Both the position numbers and the translations under genes were made by a program. Below the pieces are notes generated by a model, which worked only from the letters and a program-made list of their open reading frames with translations, was not told the DNA's origin and ran no database searches. This document shows, piece by piece, positions 35,394 through 47,764 of a stretch of DNA of 64,000 nucleotides (its first letter is position 1; each line of letters begins with the position of its first letter). Origin of the DNA: Enoplosus armatus (taxonomy: Eukaryota > Chordata > Actinopteri > Centrarchiformes > Enoplosidae); assembly GCF_043641665.1 (NCBI RefSeq), contig NC_092190.1:20511548-20575547 (forward strand), read 5' to 3'.

Positions 35394-36608
35394 CAATGGC
35401 TCCCGATCGTGGGGTTTCCAAAGTGGTGAACGAGAAAATACTTTGTGCAGCAGAAAAAAAAAGCCTGGGTTTTGCTTTTTATGTGCATAATTTTCTTTGG
35501 ACTACAACTATACATAAACAAAAGAGTGTTGTTATTCATTTATATAAAATGCTCATTTCAACTGTTAAGAAAATTACGGCACCCCAGTTGACACTATTGA
35601 TCATTCTGTGTATGAAAATGGGATGATCCAAAAACATTCACCGTCTGAAGAACACCCTCTGATGATTAAGTGTGTTGCGTGTTTTTGTGCCCTGATTTTC
35701 TGAGATCCTTTGAAGATGCACCACGCTCTGCAAATCTTGTTATCAAGTCTATGCAATACGTCTGTCAACATCATCATATGGTTTGTTGAGCTTGCCTCTC
35801 TGCCCACTGTTTTACACAAAAAAGCAAAGGATGAAGGATGGCAGCACAATATTGCTTGTGTCAGTTTGTTATGAGCAGTGATTACTTATGTCTTTTAACT
35901 GCTTTGATATTGATCGATTTTGATATGTTACTGACTGTAAGGTTTTGCTGGTGGTGAACCCTTACAAACAGCATGAAAGCCAGCAGGATTGAGGTGTACA
36001 GCGTGATGGAGAGCTCTGATTTTTACTAGTTCCACAACTCTCACCAAAATTGAAGCAGTCTTACAGGTGTAGCAGATTTCAGCAACAGAGGTGACACCCA
36101 ACCTGACCCCCTCTCTCTAACCTACTGATTTTCCACTTGACATATCTACCTACATCTTAACCAACACCATTTATACTGTGAAGGGTACATAGACAATCCC
36201 ACAATAACTTTAAAACATACACTTTTTTCACAATTAAACCTTACCAATGTGAAAAACACATTACAGGGACATAAACAGGGTGTGTGTAAAGAGAACATGA
36301 CTTTTGCTTCCCTCGGTCAGAGACAAAAACACTGAATTTTAGCTGTTTCCAAACATCAACACAACATAGGCATGAAGGTAGGTAAGGTAAGGTGAAGCTT
36401 CAGCATTCTTTTTGACAATTACTTATTTTTTTTACTGCACTTGTGTCCTAAAATATGTAGTACTAACGTTTCTGTCCTGTAGGATTTAACAACTACATTT
36501 GCCACATGTGTTTCTCACACTTGGGAACACCTGATCCACCCCCAAGATGCTTCTCATATCCAAGACTCTTTAGCACTACTTGCCTAACAGCAGGGGAGAG
36601 ACTGTGGG
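35394..36608. other. Unannotated DNA
   Basis: Chance frames only. No recognised element. Confidence 0.45.
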
Positions 36609-36959
36609 TCATTATGCTAACTTGTGTTTCCTCGTCTCCTCTATCCTCCTGTGACCCGGAAATCTTCCCCCCTCCACCATCATGGAGGATCTTCCAATCC
36701 CTTAAGTGCACCTCGAGGAGACGAGTAGGCTTCTGGAGGAGCTTAGAGCGAGGAAACACAGGTGTATCCTACATGGAAGTCTTATCAAGTGCTGTGATTG
36801 GTGATACAGCACGTCATAAGTGACTGACGTCGTTTAAGACTGACGCTAACCAAGGATTTCTCATTCTGCAGCTCCTCTGTCCTCGCATCTCTCTCACATC
36901 CTCACTGGGAGGAGCTAAGACGCGAGTGAGGGAAGCGAGGACACTCCTTAGCATAATGA
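36609..36959. mobile_element. Inverted-repeat DNA element (MITE), about 350 bp
   Basis: The ends 'tcattatgctaacttgtgtttcctcg' (36609 onward) and the reverse complement of the right end, 'tcattatgctaaggagtgtcctcg', match over about 26 bp with a few differences. An internal inverted pair, 'gtgtttcctcgtctcctc' near 36625 and 'gagcgaggaaacac' near 36747, adds further symmetry. This is typical of a MITE. No clear flanking duplication was seen. Overlapping frames on both strands are by-products. Confidence 0.75.
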
Positions 36960-37059
36960 AAAGCACCCCATCACTCAAAGTGAGAGATTTAAAATCCTAC
37001 TATCCATTTATGGTCACAGGGCATCTGAGATTGACAAACAACATGGATGAGTACTCCAT

Positions 37060-37295
37060 CTTGGTCAGGATGCAGTGGGAATATTAGCAGTGCATCTTAA
37101 AAACTGCTACTGCGTTTTTGCAGGCTGTTCAGTTTGTCTGAAACGGCTTCTTTCAGACAGAGGGTGAACTGAGGGGCTGCAAAAAGGGCCACTACTAGAT
37201 ATATATGTTTTTGAACTGTGAATCATGCAAAGCTACTCTAGTGGAATCCCAGAATAGAAATATAGAGCTGAAATGAGCATCATATGGGACCTTTA
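37060..37295. mobile_element. Fragment of a fish MITE
   Basis: The segment '...tttttgaactgtgaatcatgcaaagctactctagtggaatcccagaatagaaatatagagctgaaatgagcatcatatgggaccttta' matches the right end of an abundant fish MITE ending 'atatgggaccttta', from memory. The left limit is approximate. Confidence 0.55.
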
Positions 37296-38389
37296 AGGAA
37301 ATCCAGTGGACTACAGGATTGTCCAGTTGCACGTAAAAACCACCCACTGGAAGTCAAATGGAGCAGAAAGAGCAAAAAAGAGCAAAAAAGAGCAAAGGAG
37401 GTTGATGTTTTTCTTATCTCTACATGATATCATCTGGGGCATGTGATGGTAAATGTTAAAGAAGCTACATTGAACTGCTGGCTATGGACTTACCTGCCTC
37501 AGGAATGAAGTGTTGCTCATTGTTGCTGCTCTGGACAGTATTTCCTTGGCTGATGCTCTCCATGTTGCCACAAGATTACGCATTCAGTATTTCAGCCCCT
37601 ACAGTGCTACATCACTTTAATTGTGTATCCCACATTAGCCACAAACACTGGTGCTGGCTTGTGCCATCAACCCACTCCCTAATTAAGTGACTGTTAGCCA
37701 ATCAGCAATTAAGGCAACACAGATTAAGCGATTTCCATCACCGCATTGATTAACTACATCATCTTTTGCATGACAATTAAAAGCATTTGTCAACCCCCTA
37801 TATACTGACACTGTTTCAGTATAATTTGTTTATGTGACATTGTATATACAATGCAAACTGTAGCTGTATCATGTAGCCTTATTAACTACGATATCAAAGT
37901 ACTAGCTGCCACACTTCAAGCTGACAAGTGCAGATTGGCATTAAGTCTAATAACCAATATAACAGTGTTTCTAGATATGATTAAGTTACATTGTCCATTA
38001 GGCACTCACTGTACTGTATTGTCTTCCCACTGAATGTTACTGCAATTATTTTAATTTTAGTTAAGAACATAATCACACTAATAGCAAACCCTGGTGTTTA
38101 CAGGGCGTCTTGTTTTGCACACATTGCTTTTATCACACTGCAGTGCCAGTTTTATATGCATAATAACACAGCCACAATCCTCTGCCATTATAAATGTTAA
38201 AGTGTGGTGTAGGGAAATTATACTTTGTCTGTCAGGTTCAAATACATTTTGCATCCTTCAGTTGCATGGGGGACCTAAACAGGATAAGGCTGGTGATATT
38301 TGTTATTATTATTTTTGCCAACAAATCCCACAAAAAGACCAAAAAACAACAATGAATTGAGTCTTCTAACAAGAATTATCTGTGTAGCC
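37296..38389. other. Unannotated DNA, one exon candidate
   Basis: An imperfect tandem AGCAAAAAAG run lies at about 37370-37397. The minus-strand exon candidate at 37494-37563 is listed separately. Otherwise nothing is recognised. Confidence 0.4.
37494..37563 (-). other. Possible first coding exon, 70 nt
   Basis: On the minus strand an ATG at 37563-37561 opens a frame MESISQGNTVQSSNNEQ then HFIPEA and reaches CAG/GTAAGT, a consensus splice donor, at 37494/37493. An in-frame TAA lies five codons upstream (gcg taa tct tgt ggc aac atg), so if coding, this ATG would be the start. The encoded peptide is polar and disordered-looking. I recognise no family. It could be chance or a non-coding exon. 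Confidence 0.22.
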
Positions 38390-38650
38390 AAAGCCTGGTA
38401 TATCTTATTCTTTTGTGCCATAGAACTCCATTGTTGTCCAACAACAAAAAAAAAATTAAAATTAAAAAACACATCAATGAGGCGGGTGACAGGTTCCATC
38501 ATTATCATGAACACATACATTGTAGTTTATTTTTTACTCAATCCCACATACACCGTCCTGCTGCCATAAATACTCACTAGCGCAGAAAATGTGTATTAAT
38601 CCACAGATGAAAATAGTCCCCAACAATGCACCATTTTACTCTGACCTTTA
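38390..38650. repeat. Dispersed repeat family R2, copy 2
   Basis: Aligns in order with 16930-17230. It includes 'tttgtgccatagaactccattgttgt', 'ctcaatcccacatacaccgtcctgct' and 'aacaatgcaccattttactctgacc', so it extends further than copy 1. It is non-coding. Confidence 0.7.
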
Positions 38651-39689
38651 CTCTCTATTACATAAAACATTTGATCTGTTTGTCAGGGCTCAGAATGTAT
38701 TTTGGAAGGTCCATGTCCGTGATCGCAAGCTTTTTACTATTTTGTGGTTGACATAGCCAGGATAAAGGCTTGCTATTTTAAACTCATTTGTGTTAATTTA
38801 TGTATACATTTCAACAAAAACAGGTCACTCTTCATAGTTTAACTCTCTCCCAAAACAAAACCTCAAGTACCTCCTTAAACAGGAAACAAGAGAGGTTTTA
38901 CTGCTGGAGGCTCGGAAGCCAAGTCTTTCCAAATGGAGATCAGGTGGAGAACTGGGAATGGAAAACACTCTTAGGTAAAGTGATAGCAAACCTAAGTACC
39001 AAAACAGTGAGAAGGAGGTGTTGAGTAAGATGAGAAGCATTACTGGGTGTAAAAGGTTTTAATCTGAAAGTGTGAATGTGTTTCAACAGGTTTTGCATGG
39101 GAGCACTAGGCCAGCGCCCTCATCATCCTGCTCAACCACCCAAACAGTGTACATCACTCCCCAACTGACAGTAGCACATTAAATCCCAAGAATGTGAACA
39201 TGACAACTTCAGTTCCACACCCAGCTCCAGCTCTACTTCACAAGCACAACACTTTTTGTGTCTGTTACTGCCACTGAAGGGTGTTGGGGAAACATCACAC
39301 AGTCATTGTTAGTGCACGGTCTCACCAAAATTCATTTGCGGGTCATGGTGGTGCTGCAAAGTTGGTGACATAGTGATTACTTTCTCAAATCACTAATTGG
39401 CAAGATAATACAGTTAATTCAAAAAGGAATGCATTTGAACCCTCCGCTCCTGCCTAACTGCAAACCATGCTTCATCGCTTTTAAGAGCTTTTATACTCTA
39501 GTTATATGAAAATTGGACTTTGATAGCTTCCTCCATTTAGGACTCTTTAGGTCTGTTTGCTCAAAAGGTCAGCACTGCAATTAGTTAGTACCACACATTT
39601 GTGTGTCAAAGTTCCCGAAAGTCAAACTCTATGTCCCCCCCCCCCCCCCGAGCAAATTGACTTCACCAGTTCTCTTGAAATGTGCAATA
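38651..39689. other. Unannotated DNA with poly-C run
   Basis: A run of 16 C lies at 39634-39649. No gene recognised. Confidence 0.45.
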
Positions 39690-40260
39690 AAGATAGGACC
39701 CAAATGCAGACAAAATATGCAGACTGGAAAGGTAGGGATTTATTGACCAGATAAGGTACAAAAGCCTACAGGTCGCAGACAAGGGTCAAAGTCGGGAAGG
39801 CAGTCGAAACAGGTAAACAATGGGGGGGAAAACCAAAGTCTAAAAAGATTACACAAGGTTCAAAATAGGCAGGTAACAGATTCCAGGTTTAGATGACAGA
39901 GGCTAGTAACAAAAACATGAGGCACAGGGTAACTTTGACCATGTGGCAGAGTACTAAAGGAAAGGGACCTGGTATATGTACTACTGGGCTGATTAGGGGA
40001 AATGGGAAGCAGGTGAGTGAGTGGGCTTGGAGGGTCAGGCAACTGCAGGGCTGACGAGGGAAAGTGGGAAGAGGTGAGGACCTTCTCTGCACAGATGACA
40101 GGGACTGGAGGGACAGAGGTTATTGCAGGGCAAAGTCTGAGGGTATCTGGCGGATGTATGGAGATTTGCAAAGGTATGGATTGGCACAAGGGAAGACTTA
40201 CCTCCTTTTCAACCTCCAAAACAGTGTCTCTACTGTAAAAGCCTCCTGAATTATCACAGT
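39690..40260 (-). mobile_element. Retroelement-derived dispersed repeat, second copy
   Basis: Starts 'aggacccaaatgcagacaaa' like the copy at 12410, followed by 'gggatttattgaccagataagg', 'gggtcaaagtcgggaaggcag' and 'gggctgattaggggaaatgg'. The pattern suggests the complement of a retroelement 3' end. It diverges from the 12410 copy after the first 60 bp, so it may be a related subfamily. Open frames here (up to 119 codons on the minus strand) are proline/serine-rich low-complexity and not believed. Confidence 0.45.
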
Positions 40261-40999
40261 GTCACGGAGGGAAGGCTACAGTGTTCTCAAACCACAAGCA
40301 GAATGTACATTTTGCTTGTCATATATAATATAACCTATAGACAATGCCACGGTAGGCAGAGCACATACAGTATATTGTTGATTTCATGTTCTCAACTCCT
40401 GTCTATCTTATCGATCTATTTTTTTTTTTTTTACAATATAAAGCCCATCCAGATGTTAAACACACATGGTCTCTAACACCTACTGAAATATTTGTTGTCA
40501 TGATTTTTTTGGAATAACAAGAATGTTATTTAACGGAAATATTTCTTCATTTCCTTGTTTAAGTGACCTCAGAACATTAAGTCAAATGTCCACATTGATA
40601 AAGCACAATCTCTCAGTTGGAAAATATTGTGAGTAGCTCTTGTTTTCTGGAAGTTGATGTTATGCAATAAATGACTACCTTTAAACAGGTTGCTTTTAGG
40701 TCTTGATAAACCATTTGATGAGAATGCAAAGCAGAATGGACGCCAATAAAAGTACTTTCATTTTTTTATGCAGACCAGTAAGGTCAAAAATACAAACAAA
40801 ACTAAAATCAATCACAATTTCTTGTGCTGGCATCTGAGGTGTGTTGTGTGGAAGATGTATAGCAGAACTGTCTTTAAGACTTGAAGACATTTTGATTTGC
40901 TTTGCTTTTGGTCAGTCCTTCTGAAGATGGTCAACTGTTTTCAAAGGTGTCTTGTGTTTGTTTGTGTGTGTTTATGTAGCCAGAATGCAGGTTTCCTTG
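40261..40999. other. Unannotated DNA
   Basis: Poly-T at 40419-40432. No gene or repeat recognised. Confidence 0.45.
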
Positions 41000-41130
41000 T
41001 TTCCCTATATGCTGATGATGTTTTACTTATCTGACCACCTGAATTAACTATATCACTCTTACAGGCATTCAATTTATTTAACAAGTAAAGCCAGATTTTT
41101 GATTTCAGGATCAATTACAGTCTGTACTCA
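41000..41130 (+). pseudogene. Possible L1-type reverse transcriptase relic
   Basis: One frame reads VSLYADDVLLI, then a stop, then PPELTISLLQAFNLFNK, a stop, and DFRINYS. The first part is the catalytic YADD block of L1/Tx1-type reverse transcriptases (usually LSLYADDVLL), and the rest fits the spacing to the following KINWSKS-type motif. Only about 40 codons remain, with two stops. The assignment rests on the short motif. Confidence 0.45.
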
Positions 41131-44100
41131 TAGTGTTAAACTACATACCTGTAATTGAAAACAAGCAATTGTAGAAGTTACAGTTAGACTACCAAAACCA
41201 GAACAGCTACACTTACACTAAAAAGCAAATGTTCTTCCTTGCAGAGCCACTGCAAATGAGGGACTTCTTTGCATAGCTATGCATTATAACTGGCAGCAAC
41301 TTTGTTGGTGTGCGATGCCAATTTGGCCTTTATGTATCGTCATGTTACATTTGCTTGCATAATTAAGGAACTAAAACAAAGAGATTTATTGCAGCTGTAA
41401 GGCAGACCACTGAAGTGTCCATACATAATATGTATGTTTTAGTGACAATGTAAATGGTGAAATTGTCTTAATTGACACTATACATTTTATACATTTTGGT
41501 TTGTTGTCATATTACAAGAAGCTCTTCTGCAATTACTGCTACTATTTAGATGCATGTTTTTACATAGTCTTTCATATTTACACTTTTCATGTTAAAAGCT
41601 GTATTAAAATTGCTCAAGCTCAATGATGGTTTAACCATTGCACAATTCAACAGTGCTTGTGTCACTCATTCAGACTCTGCAATCTGAAAATAACCCTTCT
41701 GACACATTTATATAGTACATACTACAGTTATGGGGGCAAAGCACCTGTGAGGACAGGTTACATTCAGCTGGGCATTCGATTTTCCCTTCCCTAATAAACT
41801 ATAGTCTGCTGTTATGATAGTCACAGTCCCCCGTGGGTGCTCAGTTCCTTGCCTGTGGTGTGGGTCAGCAAAATACTCAACGATGGCTGTGGCCCTGTCT
41901 CTGTGGGGAGTTGAACTTTCCCACTGACACAGCAACACTGATTTTCTCCTCATTGAAGAGGTGAACTCCATTCACTTCCTGAGTAATTACACTCATTATC
42001 TTCTCTGCTAGCTACCGAATGGGGGGAGAGATGTTTTGCTGCTCGATAAGGCAGAGATATTGAGGTTCTGAATCTAAAGCAGAAACTACAGAATGTAATG
42101 TAAAACTACTGACCATGGAGTTAAGGTTCCATGTTATATTTTTTAGCAAACAACACGTGATTTGCCAGTATAATATAGCCATTCTGCAGTATTTGACTGG
42201 TCAGGTATGATATATTTGAAAACCCTATGTTTTTGAATGATTCTTAGAGGCTGACTCGTGCCTTAGGAAATTAAGGCTCTAATCTGCCATCTCCTCAGGA
42301 TTGATAAAGTTTCAGCTTCAGTAGCACCAACACAGTAGGGGGCCTCTAACATAAATATTTGAAGTCAACTACCTAAGAAGATTTACTTATGTCATTCACC
42401 ATTTCCTATTAAATGACCAGTGGGGAATATGGAGCTGGCAAAAGGGACTGAAGTGAAGAAATAAATTCCTCTTCCTGTCAGTATCCATGTTACCGTGGCT
42501 AATGCCTGACAGCCTCTGGGCCAAGAGCAAGCGGTGTTACACAAGCACTCTGCCATGGAGAGAGCTGCTTTATCATACAGTAAGCAGCAGGGAGAGAAGG
42601 AGCCACAGGAGAAGTTTAGATTCATATTCTGTACATTGTTATGTGGGAACACAGATGGGGTAGGAATTGGAATAAAGTTCCCCATCTGGAGTAGATCTTT
42701 CATCTGTGAGGTCCCTTTTCCTCATTTCAGTCGCTGTATTGAGTTGTTGTTACTGGGTTTGTCGTGCATGGCCTTGTCACCTTTCACTGACAACCTCCTT
42801 TCATCATTCTGAATTCTACTATTCTCATTTTTCTATTTATCCATCAGTCCTTTCAGATTTATTGCTTTCCTTATGGCTGTCTGTAAATGGTGCTATGAAT
42901 GTATCTCTGTCGGAGGCAGATAACCTGCAATTATTGGCTCTTCAAACTTGTGAATTTAGCTTTGTTATTTACAAAGGACTCAAAGTATTCAGTATAATAA
43001 CTATATAAACGGCTGATAGCAGAATCAGAACTTGCGGTAAACTTTGCCAAAAGATGATATACTTAATAAGAAGGACAGCCGAAATACTAGGCAGTTAGAC
43101 ACTAAGGGGACAGCTAGCCACCCTGTGTGCTCCCTGGCACAGTTTTCATCCAGAAATAGATCTGGATCTCACTGTCTCGCTCTTCAACGCATCAGACAAA
43201 TGACAAACCTTGCCAGGTCAATCAGGCCTAACCTGGCCTATGGCAAACAAGCGACCTCATGCAGCGCAAATATTGGATAAATTCTAGGGTATTGACACTG
43301 TGGGCAGGTTATCAAGTTTTGTTTGCTTAGATTACTGGCACCGTGACAAAATGACAAAATATCTTGTGGAAAACAATGGAGTTTTGTTGCAGCAGTCATC
43401 CCTTTTTTATTTCATGCAGATCTTAGACACTAATGCCTATATAGTTTGACCTTGCTTCAATTGGTGTTGACACTCCTTGCCTGGTGTATAACGACCAAAT
43501 GCAGGAAATGAATTTAAAAAGGGCAGTTTAAGATCAATTTTAGAGAAATTCAAATCCCATGCTTCACACAATGGATTTAGGAAGTCAATTGACCCTTTGC
43601 AAAGCAGGTTTTCATTTCTAGCTGTTGGTTGGCAGATTTTGTTTTAGCCAGCAAGCTAATTAACGCTAACTTTGTGATTTTGTTGAAAACACTGTCTCTG
43701 GCTGACTGGTTTCAAAATAAGAACCATGCAAAAGGGTCGTAAATATGCACTTGGTGGCTACATACATGATATTATGCTGAAGGATTGAGGCTAAAGCTGC
43801 ATGTCCCGGGCAAAATGTCAGCACCCACCCTCTCCAGTTGATGATCCATGTAGAAGACATGGAAATGAAGTAACAGCATTGTTCTTGTATTCCAGGATAA
43901 CTTGTTAACCTCATTATAGTACAGTATTATATGGAAATTTAACTTAACATGTTGCCAACAGCTGTGCTTTCAGTTGGCCCTTGTTGGTTGTGACTTACTT
44001 GAACACCGGCAGTAAACTTAGCAAAAACATTTCATCCATTGATATTACATGTTTTCGTTTTAACACAAAAAACACAGAATGAAAATGAGAACGTTACCTG

Positions 44101-45009
44101 CAACTTGTAGATTGGCATTTCACCCTGTTCATCCTGTTGCCTCTTCTGTTGCCTAAGGGCCGCCTGGAGCTGTGACAGTCTGCCACCAGGCTTGGGCCTC
44201 ACACCCATCACCTCTGTGGTCACCAGCAGATTTTCAAGCCCACAAAGGCCTGTTTAGACAGACATATCTAGCAGTTTTACAGACACGGCTGAAGCCAAAC
44301 ACTGAATTAATTAACAGATACACAAACTAAATTCTAGAATCAAGTTGATAATGAAGGCATAGTGACACTAATGTAAGAAATTCCCTACACGAGTCAACTG
44401 ATCTTTGTGGCTCATCCTGAAATATCTGCATTGGCAGAAGACCCTCCTAAGTGGTCCATATGGCAGTAGACCGCAGTAAAGTGTCCATGGTCATCCTTAA
44501 CAGGTCTCCAGGGCCCTGGAGACATGCGAAAGCCACTGTGTTACTTTAACCCCACAGGGGACCAGAACAGTCATTCAATGGTCTAATCCAAGGGCCTTGA
44601 GCTCCCTCAACGATTTGGGACTGAACAGACGGAACAGACGTTTGCACTGTTCATCTAACTGAAGGACAAATGGACGGAGCAAAGCGCCTCTGATGGACCT
44701 AAAACTGTTCTCATACCTGTTCAGCTGGCTGTGATGGACTGAAAAGACTGAGCGAGGTCGTGCTGAACAGGAATTACATTGTTTCTTCACCTTATTTTCC
44801 CTATGAGGTCCTTTCAGATCTCTTTTCTCCCTTTTGTTCTTCCATTTTATTCTATTTGTGTCGTCTTCCACACCACATGGAGTATGTCATATGCTTGACC
44901 GATCATTACATTATCCTGCTGGACCGACAACATGGCCAGTTCCAATCTGTAAAGATACATTATATTATTATAATTAACATAATAGAAACCCCCTCTCTTC
45001 TATCTGATT
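41131..45009. other. Block with no confirmed gene, one good exon candidate
   Basis: 3.9 kb without a clear transposon. The minus-strand exon candidate at 44098-44249 is listed separately. Open frames at 42392-42703 and 44575-44871 (minus) have no recognisable domain and no clear splice context. Segments about 41740-42000 and 42440-42720 are moderately GC-balanced and repeat-free. Confidence 0.4.
44098..44249 (-). other. Probable coding exon of an unidentified gene
   Basis: On the minus strand an acceptor (TGTCTGTCTAAACAG) precedes a 152-nt segment open in one frame. It reads LCGLENLLVTTEVMGV, RPKPGGRLSQLQAALRQQ and KRQQDEQGEMPIYKLQ, then meets CAG/GTAACG, a plausible donor. The exon would start in phase 1 and end in phase 0. 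The amino-acid content is non-random: a short hydrophobic part, a basic/glycine turn, then a Gln/Arg/Lys-rich helix-prone stretch, unlike the low-complexity chance frames around it. I do not recognise the gene. No second exon in a matching phase was found with confidence. The ATG-initiated candidate at 37494-37563 is on the same strand but cannot be its direct continuation. Confidence 0.4.
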
Positions 45010-45235
45010 AAATGGAGTGGTGGAATATAACAAAGTACATTTACTCAAGTACTGTACTGAAGTGCAAATTCAAGGTACTTGTATTTTACTTGAGTATTTC
45101 CATTTTATGCAACTTTCTACTTCTACTCCACTACACCTCAGAGGCAAATATTGTACTTTTTACTTCATTATATTTGTCTGACAGCTTTAGTTGCTAGTTA
45201 CTTTTAAGATTACATTTTTTAATACCCTTCCTGAC
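45010..45235. mobile_element. Dispersed fish DNA element (ACTCAAGTA type)
   Basis: 'tggtggaatataacaaagtacatttactcaagtactgtact', 'tacttgagtatttccattttatgcaactt' and 'tctacttctactccactacac' match an abundant teleost element with TACTCAAGTA palindromes. It is non-coding; the small open frame across it is incidental. Confidence 0.75.
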
Positions 45236-45739
45236 CCAAATGTATTGATTTTGAATGTGAATGTTTGTGATAAATTGAAGGATGAAGTGTGCCTTTATGG
45301 ATTGAGAAAATTAAGCTTAAGCTACATAAAGTATGTGTATTTCTATGACATTTTAATGGTTATTTTATAAACAGTTTTAATGTAAACATGCACAGGAAAA
45401 GACAGCTTTAAAACAGAGAAAACAATAATGAAGAAATAAAATGGAAAACAAGAAATAATAACACAAATTACACAGTTGGGGCCCTATAGATGCTTAGTGA
45501 ATCATATGTTATTCATATCTAAATAATTATATTTTTACATGTCTTTTGTCCTATTTCTGTTTAAACTAGAGTTATTGGGGTACTATGTATAATATTGTTG
45601 TAGGCTACATGCCATGGGTGCATTGGCATGTTCCACCTCCATGTGGCCAATTAATGTGTTGGCCTGTCTACCCTTTTACCCAATGGATGTTTCAGACACT
45701 TCATTAAATTAACATTGCCCCCTTTTCACATTTTAAAGA
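45236..45739. other. Unannotated AT-rich DNA
   Basis: No gene or repeat that I can name. Confidence 0.45.
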
Positions 45740-46200
45740 ACACGCAACACAGCATCCCTAGTCCCAACCCGAAAAACCACTAAATTCTCCATATCAAGAC
45801 GTGCACTAACTCCAAACAAACAAAGAGAACTCGTGGTACAAAGCTGATATAATTTAAGTGCTGTAACGTTAATTTTAAGTCGTTGAGCAATTGATTTTGT
45901 AATTGACAATATTTTTTTTTACCTTAGATTAGTCAGCTGGTTAATGTTCTTCTTGTTCTAATTATGCGTGAATGTGTTACGTCATCTGTAAATGCAGGAC
46001 CCCGAGCAGGTTTGCCAGGCTGAGCATATCTGGTATCTACAGCGTTGCTAGTCCCTGATGCAGTGCTTTCAACGCGAGTGACAAAAGTTCAGCTCACTTC
46101 ATTTCAATAGAAAACAATTCAATCAAACTGATTTTGTTAGGACACGGGGTTATGTTTGTTTAGCTGGGATTGGATAGCCGCTGTTTGGGGGAGGGATGTA
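45740..46200. repeat. Possible dispersed repeat, unclassified
   Basis: The stretch '...caggctgagcatatctggtatctacagcgttgctagtccctgatgcagtgctttcaacgcgagtgacaaaagttcagctcac...' feels familiar as a fish interspersed element, but I cannot name it or find its ends. No second copy is present in the window. Confidence 0.3.
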
Positions 46201-47764
46201 TTGAAAGGTCCAGGTGAGGACTGACAATCTTATTTCAACAAGGACAGACACATTAGGGACTGACTGATGTGCCCATCTATATATGGGACAGTCTCTCTAA
46301 TCATAGTGTCACATTGCTGCCCAAAATCAATTTGCGTAAATTATTCTGCCTCTATGATGACAGAACCAAGTCCTGGTCAGATCACGACAATATTGTGCCC
46401 TTTTATGAGGAGTTTCATAGGATTGACTACACAGATCATGATTGGCTGAACAATTGCTTGGCATTTTTTTGTGCTGAGACAATAAGATAAGTCAATGAAA
46501 GCCCTGTAAGAGGGTTATTATTACAATGTCTGTATGTATTGATTCTGTCAGTCACAGCTAAACTGTGGTTAATCAATGAACAATATGAAAAGGCTTTTGC
46601 TTTCAGTCCTTTCACCTAAAATATTAAGATGCATGTCCCTTGGCTTACGTGGGTTGGATTGGTCCCTATGACGGATGCAAACAGTCATGCACATGTTATC
46701 TCTATTGTTTTCACTCCATTTAATCACACGTGCTGCCTCTTTCTTTTTGTCGACAGATGTAGAATACCCTTTCTGGAATTTAAATCTTTTTGCAGCCTAT
46801 GTTGGATGTGACACATTTGGAAAGGTTCTCTTCACTTTGTGAGCCTACGACCAACATCTTACAACTGTCATTTTAAAAGAGTCTGACCCTATTGTCAGCC
46901 GCACTCTATTCTCATCTACACCTGTGCTTTTTTATTTCTGCTTTCCCTACATCTATTCATTTCCCCATTATGCCATCTGTCCTCCCATTTTCTCTCATCC
47001 CCTTCCTCTTTCTTCCTTCCCCTGCCATTCATTACTGTTCTCTGTGACACATACCTGGTGGCAGTCTCTCATCCTCTATTCCATTGGGAGAAAGGTAAAG
47101 CAACAAAGCACAGCATGGTGGTAGCTGTGTGTGCTCATTCGTTCCCATTTAATCATCCACAATGGCAGTGACCATCATTCCCAATTCCCTCAATCATTGG
47201 GCTGACACTATGAGGATAGTAAAGCTGTAGCTTTTTGCATGCTGATAAAAATATAACATGACAACAATACCTTTCACTCTCATGTCTTACTCTTCCAGCT
47301 GTAGTTACATTGTACTTGAACAGAAAATAATTCTTTTTTCCTGTGAGGGTTAGAATAACAGAAATAAATACCAAAGCAACACAGTAACTGCTCCCCCAAC
47401 AGTATATGAGAACCAGATTTTGCAGAGCCATACTTATATAAGTATATCAGAACACTTCCTTCTTTGCTTCACTGATTTACTGGCTTGTTTGATCTTACTT
47501 TATCATACTATAATGCATTGTGTAAATGTCCACACAGCCACATTGTTAATTTATTTGCTTTATTATGTGTTCATTGATGAAAGGAATGGGAATAATTCTG
47601 TTTCAGATTAGTTTCTGAGTTGAGTTTGAGGAAGATGGTAACATCGTTTTGTAATTCTTTCATAATGTTTAATTGGATTAAACATACGCACTGGGTTAGG
47701 GTGTCTGGGTGGCAGTGGGGTAAAAGTGCTTTGTGGATGAGAAGAATTTGTTTCTCTTTATTCT
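46201..47764. other. Unannotated DNA
   Basis: Two overlapping small frames at 46267-46490 (plus) lack a known domain. A strong acceptor-like tract ends at 46755 (ctgcctctttctttttgtcgacag), but the following frame closes after about 18 codons. A pyrimidine-rich tract lies at 46930-47040. Confidence 0.4.

Noticed and set aside
36493..36823. Overlapping frames on both strands
   Set aside because: They sit across a MITE and are mirror products of its inverted repeats.
39860..40219. 119-codon proline/serine-rich minus-strand frame
   Set aside because: Low-complexity translation of a retroelement-derived repeat; no domain.
46267..46490. Two overlapping plus-strand frames
   Set aside because: Considered as a terminal exon, but there is no clear acceptor and no recognised family.
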